26,932 nt of DNA from assembly GCA_027596945.1 (NCBI GenBank), contig JADGJH010000168.1, positions 1 to 26,932 of the forward strand, given 5' to 3'. Every line of letters begins with the position of its first letter. Position 1 is the first letter of the stretch. Positions 1 through 9,500 of this stretch are shown here, in pieces. Under the pieces are notes generated by a model. The model did no database searches. It was given only the letters and a program-made list of their open reading frames with translations, and was not told where the DNA came from. This stretch comes from Physocladia obscura. Taxonomy: Eukaryota > Chytridiomycota > Chytridiomycetes > Chytridiales > Chytriomycetaceae. The position numbers were made by a program, and so were the translations under genes.

Positions 1-296
1 GGTGTAAGCAGTTCTGTAAATGTGTTTCATTGTTCTTGTATGTTTAGGTCATACAATAAACAAAAACACTGTTGTCATTCCTTTATTCTTTGTAAATAAA
101 GTAATGCAGATGACTTTATAACTTTGTTATTAATTTGTGTTTATTTGTAAATAATAAACCAAACTGTAAAAGTTATATTACTATGTCTGGAGAATAAACC
201 TATCATTTCTTTATATGTATTGGAATAAAATGATATTAGGGTATATTTTGGGTTTTATCTCATGCACTCCACTACAAAGTAATGTAGATTTCAACA
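1..296 (-). repeat. Putative 3' LTR of the copia-type element (partial)
   Basis: On the minus strand, the sequence downstream of the pol stop codon has a purine-rich run (reverse complement of about 307-315, reading AGGGGAG), about ten bases before TGTTGAAATC (reverse complement of 287-296). A G-rich polypurine tract followed by a TGTTGA start is typical of Ty1/copia 3' LTRs, so I place the LTR start at 296, running leftward out of the window or ending near 3. The gap between tract and LTR start is larger than usual, and no matching second copy is visible at the other end of the element, so the assignment is tentative. The stretch is AT-rich, has no ORF of note and contains no CpG. Confidence 0.4.
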
Positions 297-473
297 GAAA
301 TTATTACTCCCCTGACTATAGGGAAGTGACAGTGTTGTCACATTCCCATTCCATGTGACAGCTTGCCAATGGGATTTTCCTCTGTTGGGTGGGTTCCAAG
401 ATGTCTGCTATACATATCACATATATATCAAAAACCATTCTTATTTGGAGAAAAAGATATATGTGTGGGTTTC

Positions 474-1295
474 TCAATTTGAGAAAGCTGTAATTGAACT
501 TTTCAATTGTGCATCAGCTAATGATTTCATTCCAATTGCATTGACCCAATTCTCATGAGTTTTAGCTGGCAAGGCTTTTGTCATTCCATCTGCCCACATA
601 TCTTCAGTTCCAACTGAAATCAATTCAATATGTTTCTTCTTTAGATGGTCTCTGATAAAGCTTTCTTTAACCTCTACATGTTTCATCATTTTGTGATGTA
701 CTGGGTTTGTTGCCACTGCAATTGTTGACAAGTTATCCTGTGCTATTTTAGTTGCACTTTCTATAGGGTAACAAACTTCTTCTAACACTTTTCTAAACCA
801 TAATGCTTCCTTCATTGCTTCTGCTAATGCATAATACTCTGCTTCTGTAGATGATTATGCTATCACAGATTGTTTTCTACTATATGATGAAACTATTGCA
901 TTTGCAAGAAAAAATATATATCCACTTCTGGATTTTCTTTCTTTTTCCATTGCATAACTGGCATCTGCATGTCCATGAAAGTTTTGAATTTCTCTAATCA
1001 AATACTCTTCTAAAGCAGATTCAGTTGGAAACACCAATGGTGGTAATTCTGTCTTCTGATAGAAAATACCAAAATCTTATGTCCATCTTAAGTATCTACA
1101 TAAATGTAACATTGCTTTCCATTCATGTTCTGTTGCATCATTCTGATATTGAGATAATGTATGTACTGCATAAACTATATCAGGTCTAGTATATGAAGCC
1201 AGGTACATCATACTCATGATACTGGTTCTATATTCTGCATTCTTTTCTTTATTCAGGAGTGGACTTGAATCACTTCTAATCCATTCTGGTGACAT
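474..1295 (-). pseudogene. Copia RNase H domain, with stops
   Basis: C-terminal part of pol. Recognisable blocks are a tether after the polymerase (YLASYTRPDIVYAV), then HADASYA, SRSGYIFF and the SSTEAEYYALAEA block, which carries conserved acidic residues of the RNase H fold, then a tail with HIELISVGTEDMWADGMTKA. The A-D-x-x-T-K form of this last motif is typical of copia RNase H. In-frame TAA codons at 1077-1079 and 855-857 interrupt the domain. The terminal stop is TGA at 474-476. The RNase H would remove the RNA strand during reverse transcription, but this copy cannot make an intact enzyme. Confidence 0.85.
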
Positions 1296-1397
1296 TGGTG
1301 TTGCATTTATTGCAATTGGTAACAGGTTTCCATTAACTTCTTTGTTCTACATTTGTATCTTAATTAGAAAATCTTTTGTGTATTTTGGTTGACCAAT

Positions 1398-2297
1398 CTA
1401 GGATCCTTTAAAACTTTCATTATTGATTTTCTCATATTGAATACCAATTATGTGTTTTGGTTCTTCCAGGTCTTTCACTTCAAATTGATTATTCATGAGT
1501 TTCTTTAACTGTTCAATCAATTTTTTACTTGAACTCAGGAATAGTAAATCATCAACATAAACCATGATGAAGACTTTTCTTTCCTTATCAAATTTGTGAA
1601 ATAGGCAATTATCCTTTATACTTTGGATAAATCCATTCTCAACCAAATACTTTGTCAAGACATTATTCCATTCTCTTGCTGATTGGTGTAATCCATATAG
1701 AGATCTATAAATCTCACACACCAAACTTTCTCCATTTTCATCAAACTGTGGAAAACCTTCAGGACAATACATATAATTCCTTTCAGTTAAATCCCCATAG
1801 AGAAAAGCTACAGAAACATCCATTTGAGCTATATGCCAATCCATTATTTCTGATAATGCAATCATCATTTTCAATGTTTTTTTCTTACAACTGGTCAAAT
1901 GTTTCTTTATAGCCAACACCATATTCTTGTTGATGACCTATTGCACCCAGTCTTGCTTTAAATTTCAGAAAACAACCATTTTCTATGTCTAGTGTATAAT
2001 CAAATGCCCATTTGCATCTCAAATGTCTTTTTCCAACAGGTACTTGATTTCTTTGGATATATCCATAAGTAATTCTATCAAGTTCATTTCTGATTTTTGT
2101 GCTTCTACCCATGTGTTCCAATATTTTAAACACTTTGCTTCTGCAATTGTTCTTGGTATTGGCTCCAGATCATCAATTTCTATTCTTTCATCTGGGAATG
2201 GGTTTGGGTTTCCATATGGTTTGATGGATTCTTTAATTGCATCATTCACCACATGTCTAATTATTGGATCATTTAGAAAAGCTCTAATTTGTAGCAA
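1398..2297 (-). pseudogene. Copia reverse transcriptase, frameshifted
   Basis: The polymerase carries the copia hallmarks: CKWAFDYTLD near its N-terminus, DVSVAFLYGDL (first catalytic Asp), EIYRSLYGLHQSAREW, and the active-site box MVYVDDLLF with the YVDD motif. The N-terminal block (about 1930-2060) lies in a different frame from the segments on both sides. That implies two small indels, one near 2040-2100 and one near 1890-1930, which together restore the frame. TAG stops follow at 1398-1400 and 1347-1349, just after the palm/thumb region. The active-site residues themselves are preserved, so decay is moderate. Confidence 0.87.
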
Positions 2298-2813
2298 ATT
2301 CTTTGATTTTACTTTATGGTTTATTCTTTTCTCAAGCTTCTTCTGAAATAACTTTGTTATTGGGAGCTTTTCTTCTATTTTTGTTTGAATTTTGGATTAT
2401 AATCCATTCAATTTTTCTTTGTCACAATTTCTTATCAAGATTCTTTTGATTCCCCATTTCTCTAGGATTTCATCAAGTCTTATTTGGATCCCATTGAATT
2501 CTGCTTACTTTATCAGGTTCTGGGATAGCTCTAGGTTCTTGGAGCTTTCATTAGATGAATTTCCTTCTTCAATGTCAACAGTTGATTTATCACTATCATC
2601 ATCAAATGCTTCTTCCTCATCTTCTTCTGCATAGATAATTATTTCTGGAACCTGTTCAATCAACTCTTCTATTGTTTCATCAACATTCTCTTTGTTAATT
2701 TCAATAGAATTGTTTTCTTCATCATTTGTTTCAATTCCATAACTATCAACTGAATTCTCAGCTTCATGTGGAATCTCAAAGTTGGTTTTATCCCTTACCT
2801 GAATTGGAACAAA

Positions 2814-4058
2814 TTATTGAACTTCTCTTGGTCTTAAATTGTAATTTGGTTGTTTTTCTTCACTTTCTAGTGTGTCATCAACCTCTACAACTTCTTCTAT
2901 AGGTTGCATTACATTTTCTGGCCAAATACTGTTTATTTCAGTCTGGTTCATTTTTTTGTGAACAGGTGGATAGTGTGATAATGGATTTGTTAGGTTTACA
3001 AAATCATTTTCCAGGGTTTTCTTTAGACCAGGAAATCTGTCTCTCAGAGCTAAGATGTGAAATGCTTTCACAATTCTTCTTGATTTTATATTATAAACCT
3101 TATAAATAGAACTTCCAATCATTCCAAGGAAAATTCCTGGAATTCCTGGTTGAGCCCATTTTCCATTTCTTTGATCCCCATGTTGGTGTATTGTCACTTG
3201 ACAACCAAATGGGAGTTCCCTTAAAAAATTTTGCACTTTTCCTTCCCACAGAAGGCCTGGTGAGAACTTTCCTTGGTTTGGGAAACCTGCTTGTTTGTGA
3301 AGTAACTTATTTCTGATTCTCATAAAATATTGTGCTACATATTTTATCATTGAATTAGGTAATCTTGAATGAATTAACATTGTAATTACACAACTTTTCA
3401 ATGTTTGGACTAGTTTCTCAGCTATTCCATTCATTTCTTTTGTATATGGTGGATTTTGTTCATACTGTAAAGTCACTTTTCTTGTTTCTGAAAATTTAAA
3501 TGCATTCTTCAGGTCTTGGTTTATAATTTCTGTTCCTTCATCACTTCTAAAAGTGCCAACAAGAAATTTAAATCTTTCTTCCCATTGCATTACAATTTCT
3601 ATAATTTTGGATACTGTGTCACTTTTGTTCCTCATAAAGTAAACAGCACCTTTTCTAGTCCACTCATCTACAATGATTATCATATATTGTTCTCTTTGTG
3701 GTGTTTCACATGGAAGAGGAACACAATCTATATGTAACCGCTCTAAAATCCTTGTTGCTTTGTGGTCCTCTTTACTATAAATTGGACTAAGATGGATTTT
3801 TCCTAAACTGCAACTGATACATGCTGATTGTTCAAATGTCAAATCATTTTCACAATCTAATTCTTCTTTGTTTTCATTCTTGAATTCAACCCCCACAATT
3901 ACTCCAACTTTAATTGAATCTTTAATCAAATTATGTGAGAGATGTGCAAGATCATGCATCATTGCATATCTGATCTCAGCAAAGTGGGTATGGACAGATG
4001 GCCCCAGATCCTGGCCAATGTTGCACAGGGCAATCACGTCATCTCGCAGCGCCAACAC
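2814..4058 (-). pseudogene. Copia integrase with gag-pre-integrase region
   Basis: A long open stretch of about 414 codons. It begins with a histidine-rich segment (AMMHDLAHLSHN) and CISC, together resembling the HHCC zinc-binding gag-pre-integrase module. The integrase core follows, with HIDCVP (first Asp), FRSDEGTE (second Asp) and NPPYTKEMNGIAEK (catalytic Glu), giving the D,D-35-E triad. The C-terminal part has the GCQVTIHQ and FLGM..S..YKVYN blocks and ends in NYNLRPREVQ before a TAA. The first 30 or so codons (right of about 3960) show no retroelement similarity and contain CpG, so they may be flanking sequence read through by chance. The absence of a protease or gag upstream shows the copy is incomplete. 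Confidence 0.85.
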
Positions 4059-4409
4059 ACTTTGTCAGACATATCAGCAACCCATGTGATTGTGATTAGC
4101 AGGCAGCTGCAAATGCATGTTGGTAGCCACAATGGCCTCAAGAAGTGCGCCGTCATCTGTCAACACACCCACTTGAATTTTGAGTGCCATGTCCATCTCC
4201 ACTGTCAGAAACACCACAAACCTGCACAACTTCAGTTGTATTAATTAATATTTGAATACTTTCTGCATCAATTTTTATCTAAAACCAATGTGTTAGTACT
4301 CAACCCTGTCACACCATGCAGCTAGTTTGTTTATTGAAGTTCAATTTTATGTCTAGTCCATTATTTTAAAATTATTGGTTTTATTGACAGGCTGTTCATT
4401 GTTCCCATT
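4059..4409. other. Gene-poor spacer between retroelement and NAA20
   Basis: About 350 bases between the right edge of the retroelement and the NAA20 stop codon. CpG dinucleotides reappear here and just to the left (around 4037-4050 and 4148-4152), which suggests sequence of different history from the element. A minus-strand stretch around 4085-4210 is briefly open but hits stops near 4075-4090, and I do not recognise it. No LTR copy, tRNA or conserved motif was seen. The bases nearest 4410 presumably hold the NAA20 3' UTR. Confidence 0.5.
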
Positions 4410-5234
4410 TCACCATTCAAGCTCTTCACGCTTTATAGGGCAAGTCATTGGAATCACACTTTTCTTGAGAACATCTCGTGGCAAAGCTTTCCTCATATCT
4501 TCCAAAAACCGAGTTATTAAATATTGTCAAGGTGGATTTTAAATCAAAACCTTACCATACGCATTCTCTTCATCAACACCACCGCCACCAGAATAATAAT
4601 CAACCACAGTGCGATAAATTGAATACCCAAAGCCTTTATACATTCCAAACGCGATACTGTTGCTTTCCCGAACAAAAAGATCCACGAAATATGTATTGTA
4701 AACTTTCTCTGATACGATTTCAAAAACATTCATGAGTCTGCTGGCTAGATTCATGCGACGGTATTTGGGAGCAACAGTGAAAGCAGTGACGTGTCCGTGC
4801 CAGAGTTCGTTTTCGCCTTCAGCTTTTCCCATAACTACGAATAGTAATTAGAAAAAAAGATAGCAGCATTAAAAATATTAATGGTGGTGGATATTCGAAC
4901 AGTGGATTTAATTACAACTAAACTGTATCCCATCGACACCTTACTACAGGATTCGGCCATCACGAATAGGTCTGGCCATTGCGCCAAGTATGAAAGATAA
5001 AAAGATATATTGTACTATGTGAAAGAAATATTTTGTTTATGGTCGCAAAAATTGACGGGAAGTTTCCATTACGGTTTCAGTAAGTGGATCAAGGTTTCTG
5101 GCAGAAATGCCAAGTATTTAACAAAAGAAAGATAATCGACGATAGTTGTTTGAGCAATATTTCGCCAATGTTTGCACTTACATATTGTTGAAAGCAAAGA
5201 GATCGCCAGCAGTGAAGCGACGCAGAAACGACAT
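4410..5234 (-). CDS. NAA20: NatB catalytic subunit, N-alpha-acetyltransferase 20
   Basis: Five exons on the minus strand: 5234-5182, 5097-5073, 5014-4924, 4834-4556 and 4498-4410. Joined, they give 178 residues, the same length as the human protein. It begins MSFLRRFTAGDLFAFNNI and has the NAA20 blocks QWPDLFVMAES, GYIMGKAEG and HGHVTAFTVAPKYRR. The Q/R-x-x-G/A acetyl-CoA loop appears as RRMNLA. FVDLFVRESNSIA and GMYKGFGYSIYRTVVDYYSG follow, and the C-terminus carries DMRKALPRDVLKK. As a GNAT-fold enzyme it pairs with NAA25 on ribosomes and acetylates nascent chains starting Met-Asp, Met-Glu, Met-Asn or Met-Gln. That role comes from the family; the sequence shows only the fold and motifs. The second exon is just 25 nt. 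The start is fixed by the conserved N-terminus. No damage is seen. Confidence 0.96.
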
Positions 5235-5267
5235 GATCACCGGTATTTGGTTTTTTGTTTCTCAAAA
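5235..5267. promoter_or_regulatory. Very short divergent start-to-start spacer
   Basis: Only 33 bases separate the NAA20 start codon (minus) from the best start of the membrane protein (plus, ATG at 5268, context aaaaATGaac). Promoters and 5' UTRs of the two genes must therefore overlap each other's coding sequence, or transcription starts within this gap. No clear TATA box was identified. Confidence 0.5.
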
Positions 5268-6440
5268 ATGAACCGAACACAAGCCGAAAGAGAACAACAA
5301 CTAATAGGCCGGAAAAAGACTTGCACTATTCAAAATCGTCGGCGAACCTATGTTACAACCAATGTTTTTGTAATATGCGCGCTACTGCTGCTGGCGTTTG
5401 TTATCGTGTCCAATCTGTCAATTCCAATTAAATTCAGCAAATTATTGTCCTCGAATATGATAACACCTTCGGATTCCGACATTAGTTTTACTTCATATGC
5501 AAGATCGATAATAAAATATTTGAAGGAAGAGCCGCAGCCCGAAACCGGCGCCTTTACGCTCCCCGCTTCTTATACGCGACTTGTTGTTCTAGTCAGTGGA
5601 TCATCAGTTGGTGATGCTGCTGTTACCGTTGATGTCGGAACATCAGACGAATCTCACCTTGTATTTGCGACAGGTTCAGACAAAAAATCAGCTCAAAAAG
5701 CAACAAAAGTCTTCCCTGTTCTATCCGCCGACAACACAACCCTCTCAGTTCACATTGTATTTCCAGCCTTCAAAAATAAAAAGCAAAATAAGCATGTTCC
5801 AAAAACTCTGCATACGGACATCAGAATCACACTCCCGCAATCCCTCGTCTTTTTTGAAATGGCTTCGGCCCCGCACGCAGCTGCATCGCTTGTCTGGAAC
5901 GGTCCAGATGTCGCGCTTTCTTTCTCAGTCGTCGTGAATGTCGGCACTATTCGCACGTACTCGCCGCTAAACTCGGCCGCCATCGCAATATCCACGGCCG
6001 TAGGATCGATTTTAGCCTTCAGCGCCGTCCACACGAACCTTTTGGATCTTCGCGTTGACGCTGGTGAAATCTCTCTGTCGGAAAACGCGTATGTTGCCGG
6101 CGCCGCCCACTTGCACACAAATGGGGGTTCAATCACCGGCTCGCTCCGTCAATTCACTTCCCTCGACGCGTCCGTGCATTCAGGCTCAGTTGCCCTTTCG
6201 TTACATCCTGGGATCGATGAAGTTATTATTAAAGTCAAAGCAAAAACCGGATCAATTTCACTTGATTCTTATGGGTTCGTTGGCGCTTATTCGGCGAGAA
6301 CTGAGATTGGGACCGTTAAAGTTGGTGGACGTAATGTGCATCGTGTAACTGGAAATACTGGATGGAATGGGTCTCCCGGAGGAAAAGGAATTATTGAAGC
6401 ATCTACTAATAGTGGGTCTGTTGATTTGGAATTCCACTGA
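5268..6440 (+). CDS. Type II membrane protein with repetitive beta-solenoid (DUF4097-like) ectodomain
   Basis: A single-exon gene of 390 residues. The first about 30 residues are basic and polar (MNRTQAEREQQLIGRKKT). They are followed by one membrane-spanning segment (VFVICALLLLAFVIVSNLSI, about residues 35-54), which suggests a cytosolic N-terminus and an outside or lumenal C-terminus. The second half carries short rungs repeated at roughly 20-25 residue spacing: VGTIRTYS, VGSILAFS, AGEISLSE, GGSITGSL, SGSVALSL, TGSISLDS, IGTVKVGG and SGSVDLEF. This G-x-[IV] pattern resembles DUF4097 putative-adhesin beta-helices. The function is unknown; surface or organelle-lumen placement is an inference. 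An upstream non-ATG extension is open, but the ATG at 5268 is preferred because it just precedes the membrane segment. CFAP43 starts only 63 bp downstream on the same strand. Confidence 0.82.
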   Translation: MNRTQAEREQQLIGRKKTCTIQNRRRTYVTTNVFVICALLLLAFVIVSNLSIPIKFSKLLSSNMITPSDSDISFTSYARSIIKYLKEEPQPETGAFTLPASYTRLVVLVSGSSVGDAAVTVDVGTSDESHLVFATGSDKKSAQKATKVFPVLSADNTTLSVHIVFPAFKNKKQNKHVPKTLHTDIRITLPQSLVFFEMASAPHAAASLVWNGPDVALSFSVVVNVGTIRTYSPLNSAAIAISTAVGSILAFSAVHTNLLDLRVDAGEISLSENAYVAGAAHLHTNGGSITGSLRQFTSLDASVHSGSVALSLHPGIDEVIIKVKAKTGSISLDSYGFVGAYSARTEIGTVKVGGRNVHRVTGNTGWNGSPGGKGIIEASTNSGSVDLEFH

Positions 6441-6503
6441 AAAAAAAAGAAACCAAAAATTGTCAATATCAGTAAAAATAATTTGTAAAAAGTACACATA
6501 CGA

Positions 6504-9500
6504 ATGCCACAGACATTATTCGGGGATCTTGAAGTTGGCCGATCTTTCGGACTGATGCCAATCAGTGCACCAAAATACATTTCTCAAAATATACTAGTGT
6601 ACGTGTCAGGAAACGCACTTAACTTTGTTGGCGGCAGCAAATCTGCAATCAAGCCAATTACTGCCAACGCGCAAATAACTGCGACGGCAGTTTGTCGAAA
6701 AGAGTCTCTGATTGCTTATTCCGAACGTGGATCGGCTGACGTTATCGTGATCAAGTTTCCACTTGCTACTATAATTGGTGACCTCAAACCAGGTATTTCT
6801 CAAAAATCATGACTTGCAGATCACTAGCATTGAATAAATAATAAACACGTATATGTTAATTAGACAACAGAGGCACAGATATCGGCGTCGTCAGCCTCGA
6901 ATTTTCGCATGATAACAAATTTCTAGCCTCATTGTCGGATTTGCCAAGTTATCGAATCACAATATGGGACTGGAAAAAGAATTTAGCCATAGCTTATATC
7001 GACACTATGACTCCTGCGAAAAGTATATCATTCAATCCACTCAATTCAACTAAACTCTGCACAAGCGGTGGCGGTGAATTTGGGTCAATAAATTTTTGGA
7101 AATTTGAAATGGGGTTCAAAGCAAACTCGCTCAAATTGATGTAATTATTTTTATTATTAATATTTGATGAATCAGTGATATTTTTTATTTTTATTTTTAT
7201 TTGTATTTGGATAGCATGGGACGTGAATGTTATCTTGACGAACCGACACCATCACTGCAATCGCTGAAATCAAATGCCACAAATGATATAAACCTATCAG
7301 CCGCCGAAACGCATATTTTATTAACCGCGACTCCGGCACCCTTAATCCCAGCCGCCAATCATACATGGCAACAAACGCAACATGTTCTTGTAACAACCGA
7401 ATCTGGCGACGCAATCTTGCAGTTTAATTCCACCACTGGCGACGGCCACGTGCTATTTAGCGCTTGGCGGACGCGATACGAAGTGGAGAAACAACGCGCT
7501 AAAAATAACCGAGTCAGCTTTCATGTTAATTCTGAAAATAGAGATGAAGGGGAGAAATTAGATCAAGAAGTGGCTGATGACAAAGTGAATGAGTATGTAA
7601 GGACTGAATATGGTGGAACAAATAATTTTCGGGCAATACTTGTAACGGAAAATGCAATTATTTCGGGCGGTGCAGTAAGTAAAAATTTTTGAAGAGTAAA
7701 AACTGAAATGATTAACAGGACGGTATAGTCAGATTTCTTGATTACGACGGTGAAGTCAAGATGCAAGTTCCACTGAAGAAAATCGCCCAGCCAAAAAATG
7801 AACTCGACAATCGTAATCTTACTCCCAGCATCTTGACAATGGCATTTTCTCCAGATTTTCAGGATATTGCAATCACTACCACAGATCACCATGTTCATAT
7901 CTTAAATATTCCTTCCATGTCCGTCACACAGGATTTTATCACGATTGAATCTGAAAATGTTGTCGGAATGGCCCTATTTCCCGTTTCCGACGTTGTTGTT
8001 ACCGCCCACAAAACTGCACCGTTCTTAAAATTTTGGGATCCTGACTCGAAGAGAATTAGCAAAAAAATCAATCACATTGGTGGAGATATTACCGTGGTTG
8101 CAACAAACCCTTTAAGTAGTATTTTAGCGGTTGGAACAGCAACGGGAATTGTGAGAGTGTATGATGTGGCTTTTCAGACATCAGATGAGCCAAGATTATT
8201 AATGAGAGAGAGGGTTACCACATTGGCTGTCGAGAAGGTTGATGGTTTTTGACATTTTTTTTAATTTAAGTACATAAACTTTATATATATATATTACATT
8301 CAGCTTCTTTTCGACCCAACAGGAAGATTTTTGGTTGCTTTTGGGGCCGAAAAATTTGCTACATTCATTGATATGAGTCAAAAGTGCACCATTATTGGTC
8401 TCCTCCAGTGCACAACTAATATTATTCAAGTGTTTTGGGAATCCGAAGATTCAGAAGATGAATTAGATGATGAATCGCGCTCAGTAAGCTTATTTTTAAT
8501 TTTCTTAATTCATCGTGACTATGCAATTTACCAATACCACAAAATGTAAGAAGTTGAAAATCTTCATCTTAACTCATTCGACTTCAAATACGAGTGAAAT
8601 TTCTGCATTTGAAATACCACGAGATAGGAATATAACTTGTGATCAGCAAAATTTTTCCTTGGATAGCGTGATACCTTGTGTCCGTTCAATTTTAATTTTT
8701 CATTATTCTGTGCTTTTTTTCATTGAATGCTATTTTAGGTGGCACGGTATCTTTTTAAAGAAATTGTCACTGATTTTGTTGTTGCGTAAGTAAAAATAAT
8801 TTTCAAGACATTAATAATAATATTAAAAAATATTTAAAAAAAACAAAAACAAAACACAGTGGTGGACTGTCGTCTCCGAAATCATTCTACACCGTTTGTG
8901 GAAGAAAAATTAAAAGTTTTAATCGAGTTAATAAATCGCAGGAGGTATCTGGAGAAGTTATAAACGTCGGTGATCCGATTTCTGAGGTAAATTATTTTTA
9001 TTCCATGCCAGTTTTCATCAATAGCAACAATAGTTCCACGACCACCAAAAGAAGGGCACAAAACTTGCTCTTTCTCTCTCCGCCGAATGGCTGTTTTCAT
9101 ATAGTCCTGACGGCTATATTGTCGCCCGCAACTTTCTTGACCCCGAAAAGTGCACGAAAGTATTTGCACATGATAGTATTCTTGGTGGAGTATCTCAGCT
9201 TGCCATTTCACGCGATGCGCACAACTTATTTTCAGCTGGTTACGACAGTATTCTGCGTATTTACGAGTGGAAAAGTACCATGGCTTCAACGCGGCGTGCA
9301 CTGATTGAGGCGGCAGAGGCTGCAGAGATTATGATTGGAACAAAAATGGAAAAAATCAAAGTAATTGTGGAATCACTCAAGAATACACCGGTAATGGCAA
9401 ATTTAAGATATAAATTGGATTAAAAAAAAAAAAAAGACTCACGAATATGATCCTGAAGATTCAGTCAACGAACTGTGCTATTTCGTAAAAAACATTGCCT

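Larger units (their letters stand above)
1..4058 (-). mobile_element. Decayed, 5'-truncated Ty1/copia-type LTR retrotransposon
   Basis: Read on the minus strand, the domains run gag-pre-integrase/zinc finger, integrase core, linker, reverse transcriptase, RNase H. Integrase before reverse transcriptase is the copia order, not the gypsy order. Most of pol lies in one minus frame but is broken by seven in-frame stops (starting at 2814, 2505, 2397, 1398, 1347, 1077 and 855). There are also two frame changes around the N-terminal part of the reverse transcriptase (about 2040-2100 and 1890-1930). The linker at 2298-2813 encodes an acidic, low-complexity stretch. No gag, protease or 5' LTR is recognisable to the right, so the element is truncated at its 5' end. 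It contains no CpG up to 3738. It is certainly inactive. The right boundary is uncertain, somewhere between 3740 and 4058. Confidence 0.88.

Noticed and set aside
855..2816. Reassignment of TAA/TAG to glutamine, suggested by the seven TAA/TAG codons in the pol frame.
   Set aside because: ATP23, the SR factor and the ABCA gene all end in TAA immediately after conserved C-termini, so TAA is a normal stop. The element also has frameshifts, so decay is the simpler explanation.
9001..9100. Apparent frameshift in CFAP43, because the first acceptor after exon 8 leads to a stop.
   Set aside because: Using the acceptor ending at 9033 (acaatag) gives a 47-nt intron and restores the family sequence with no defect.
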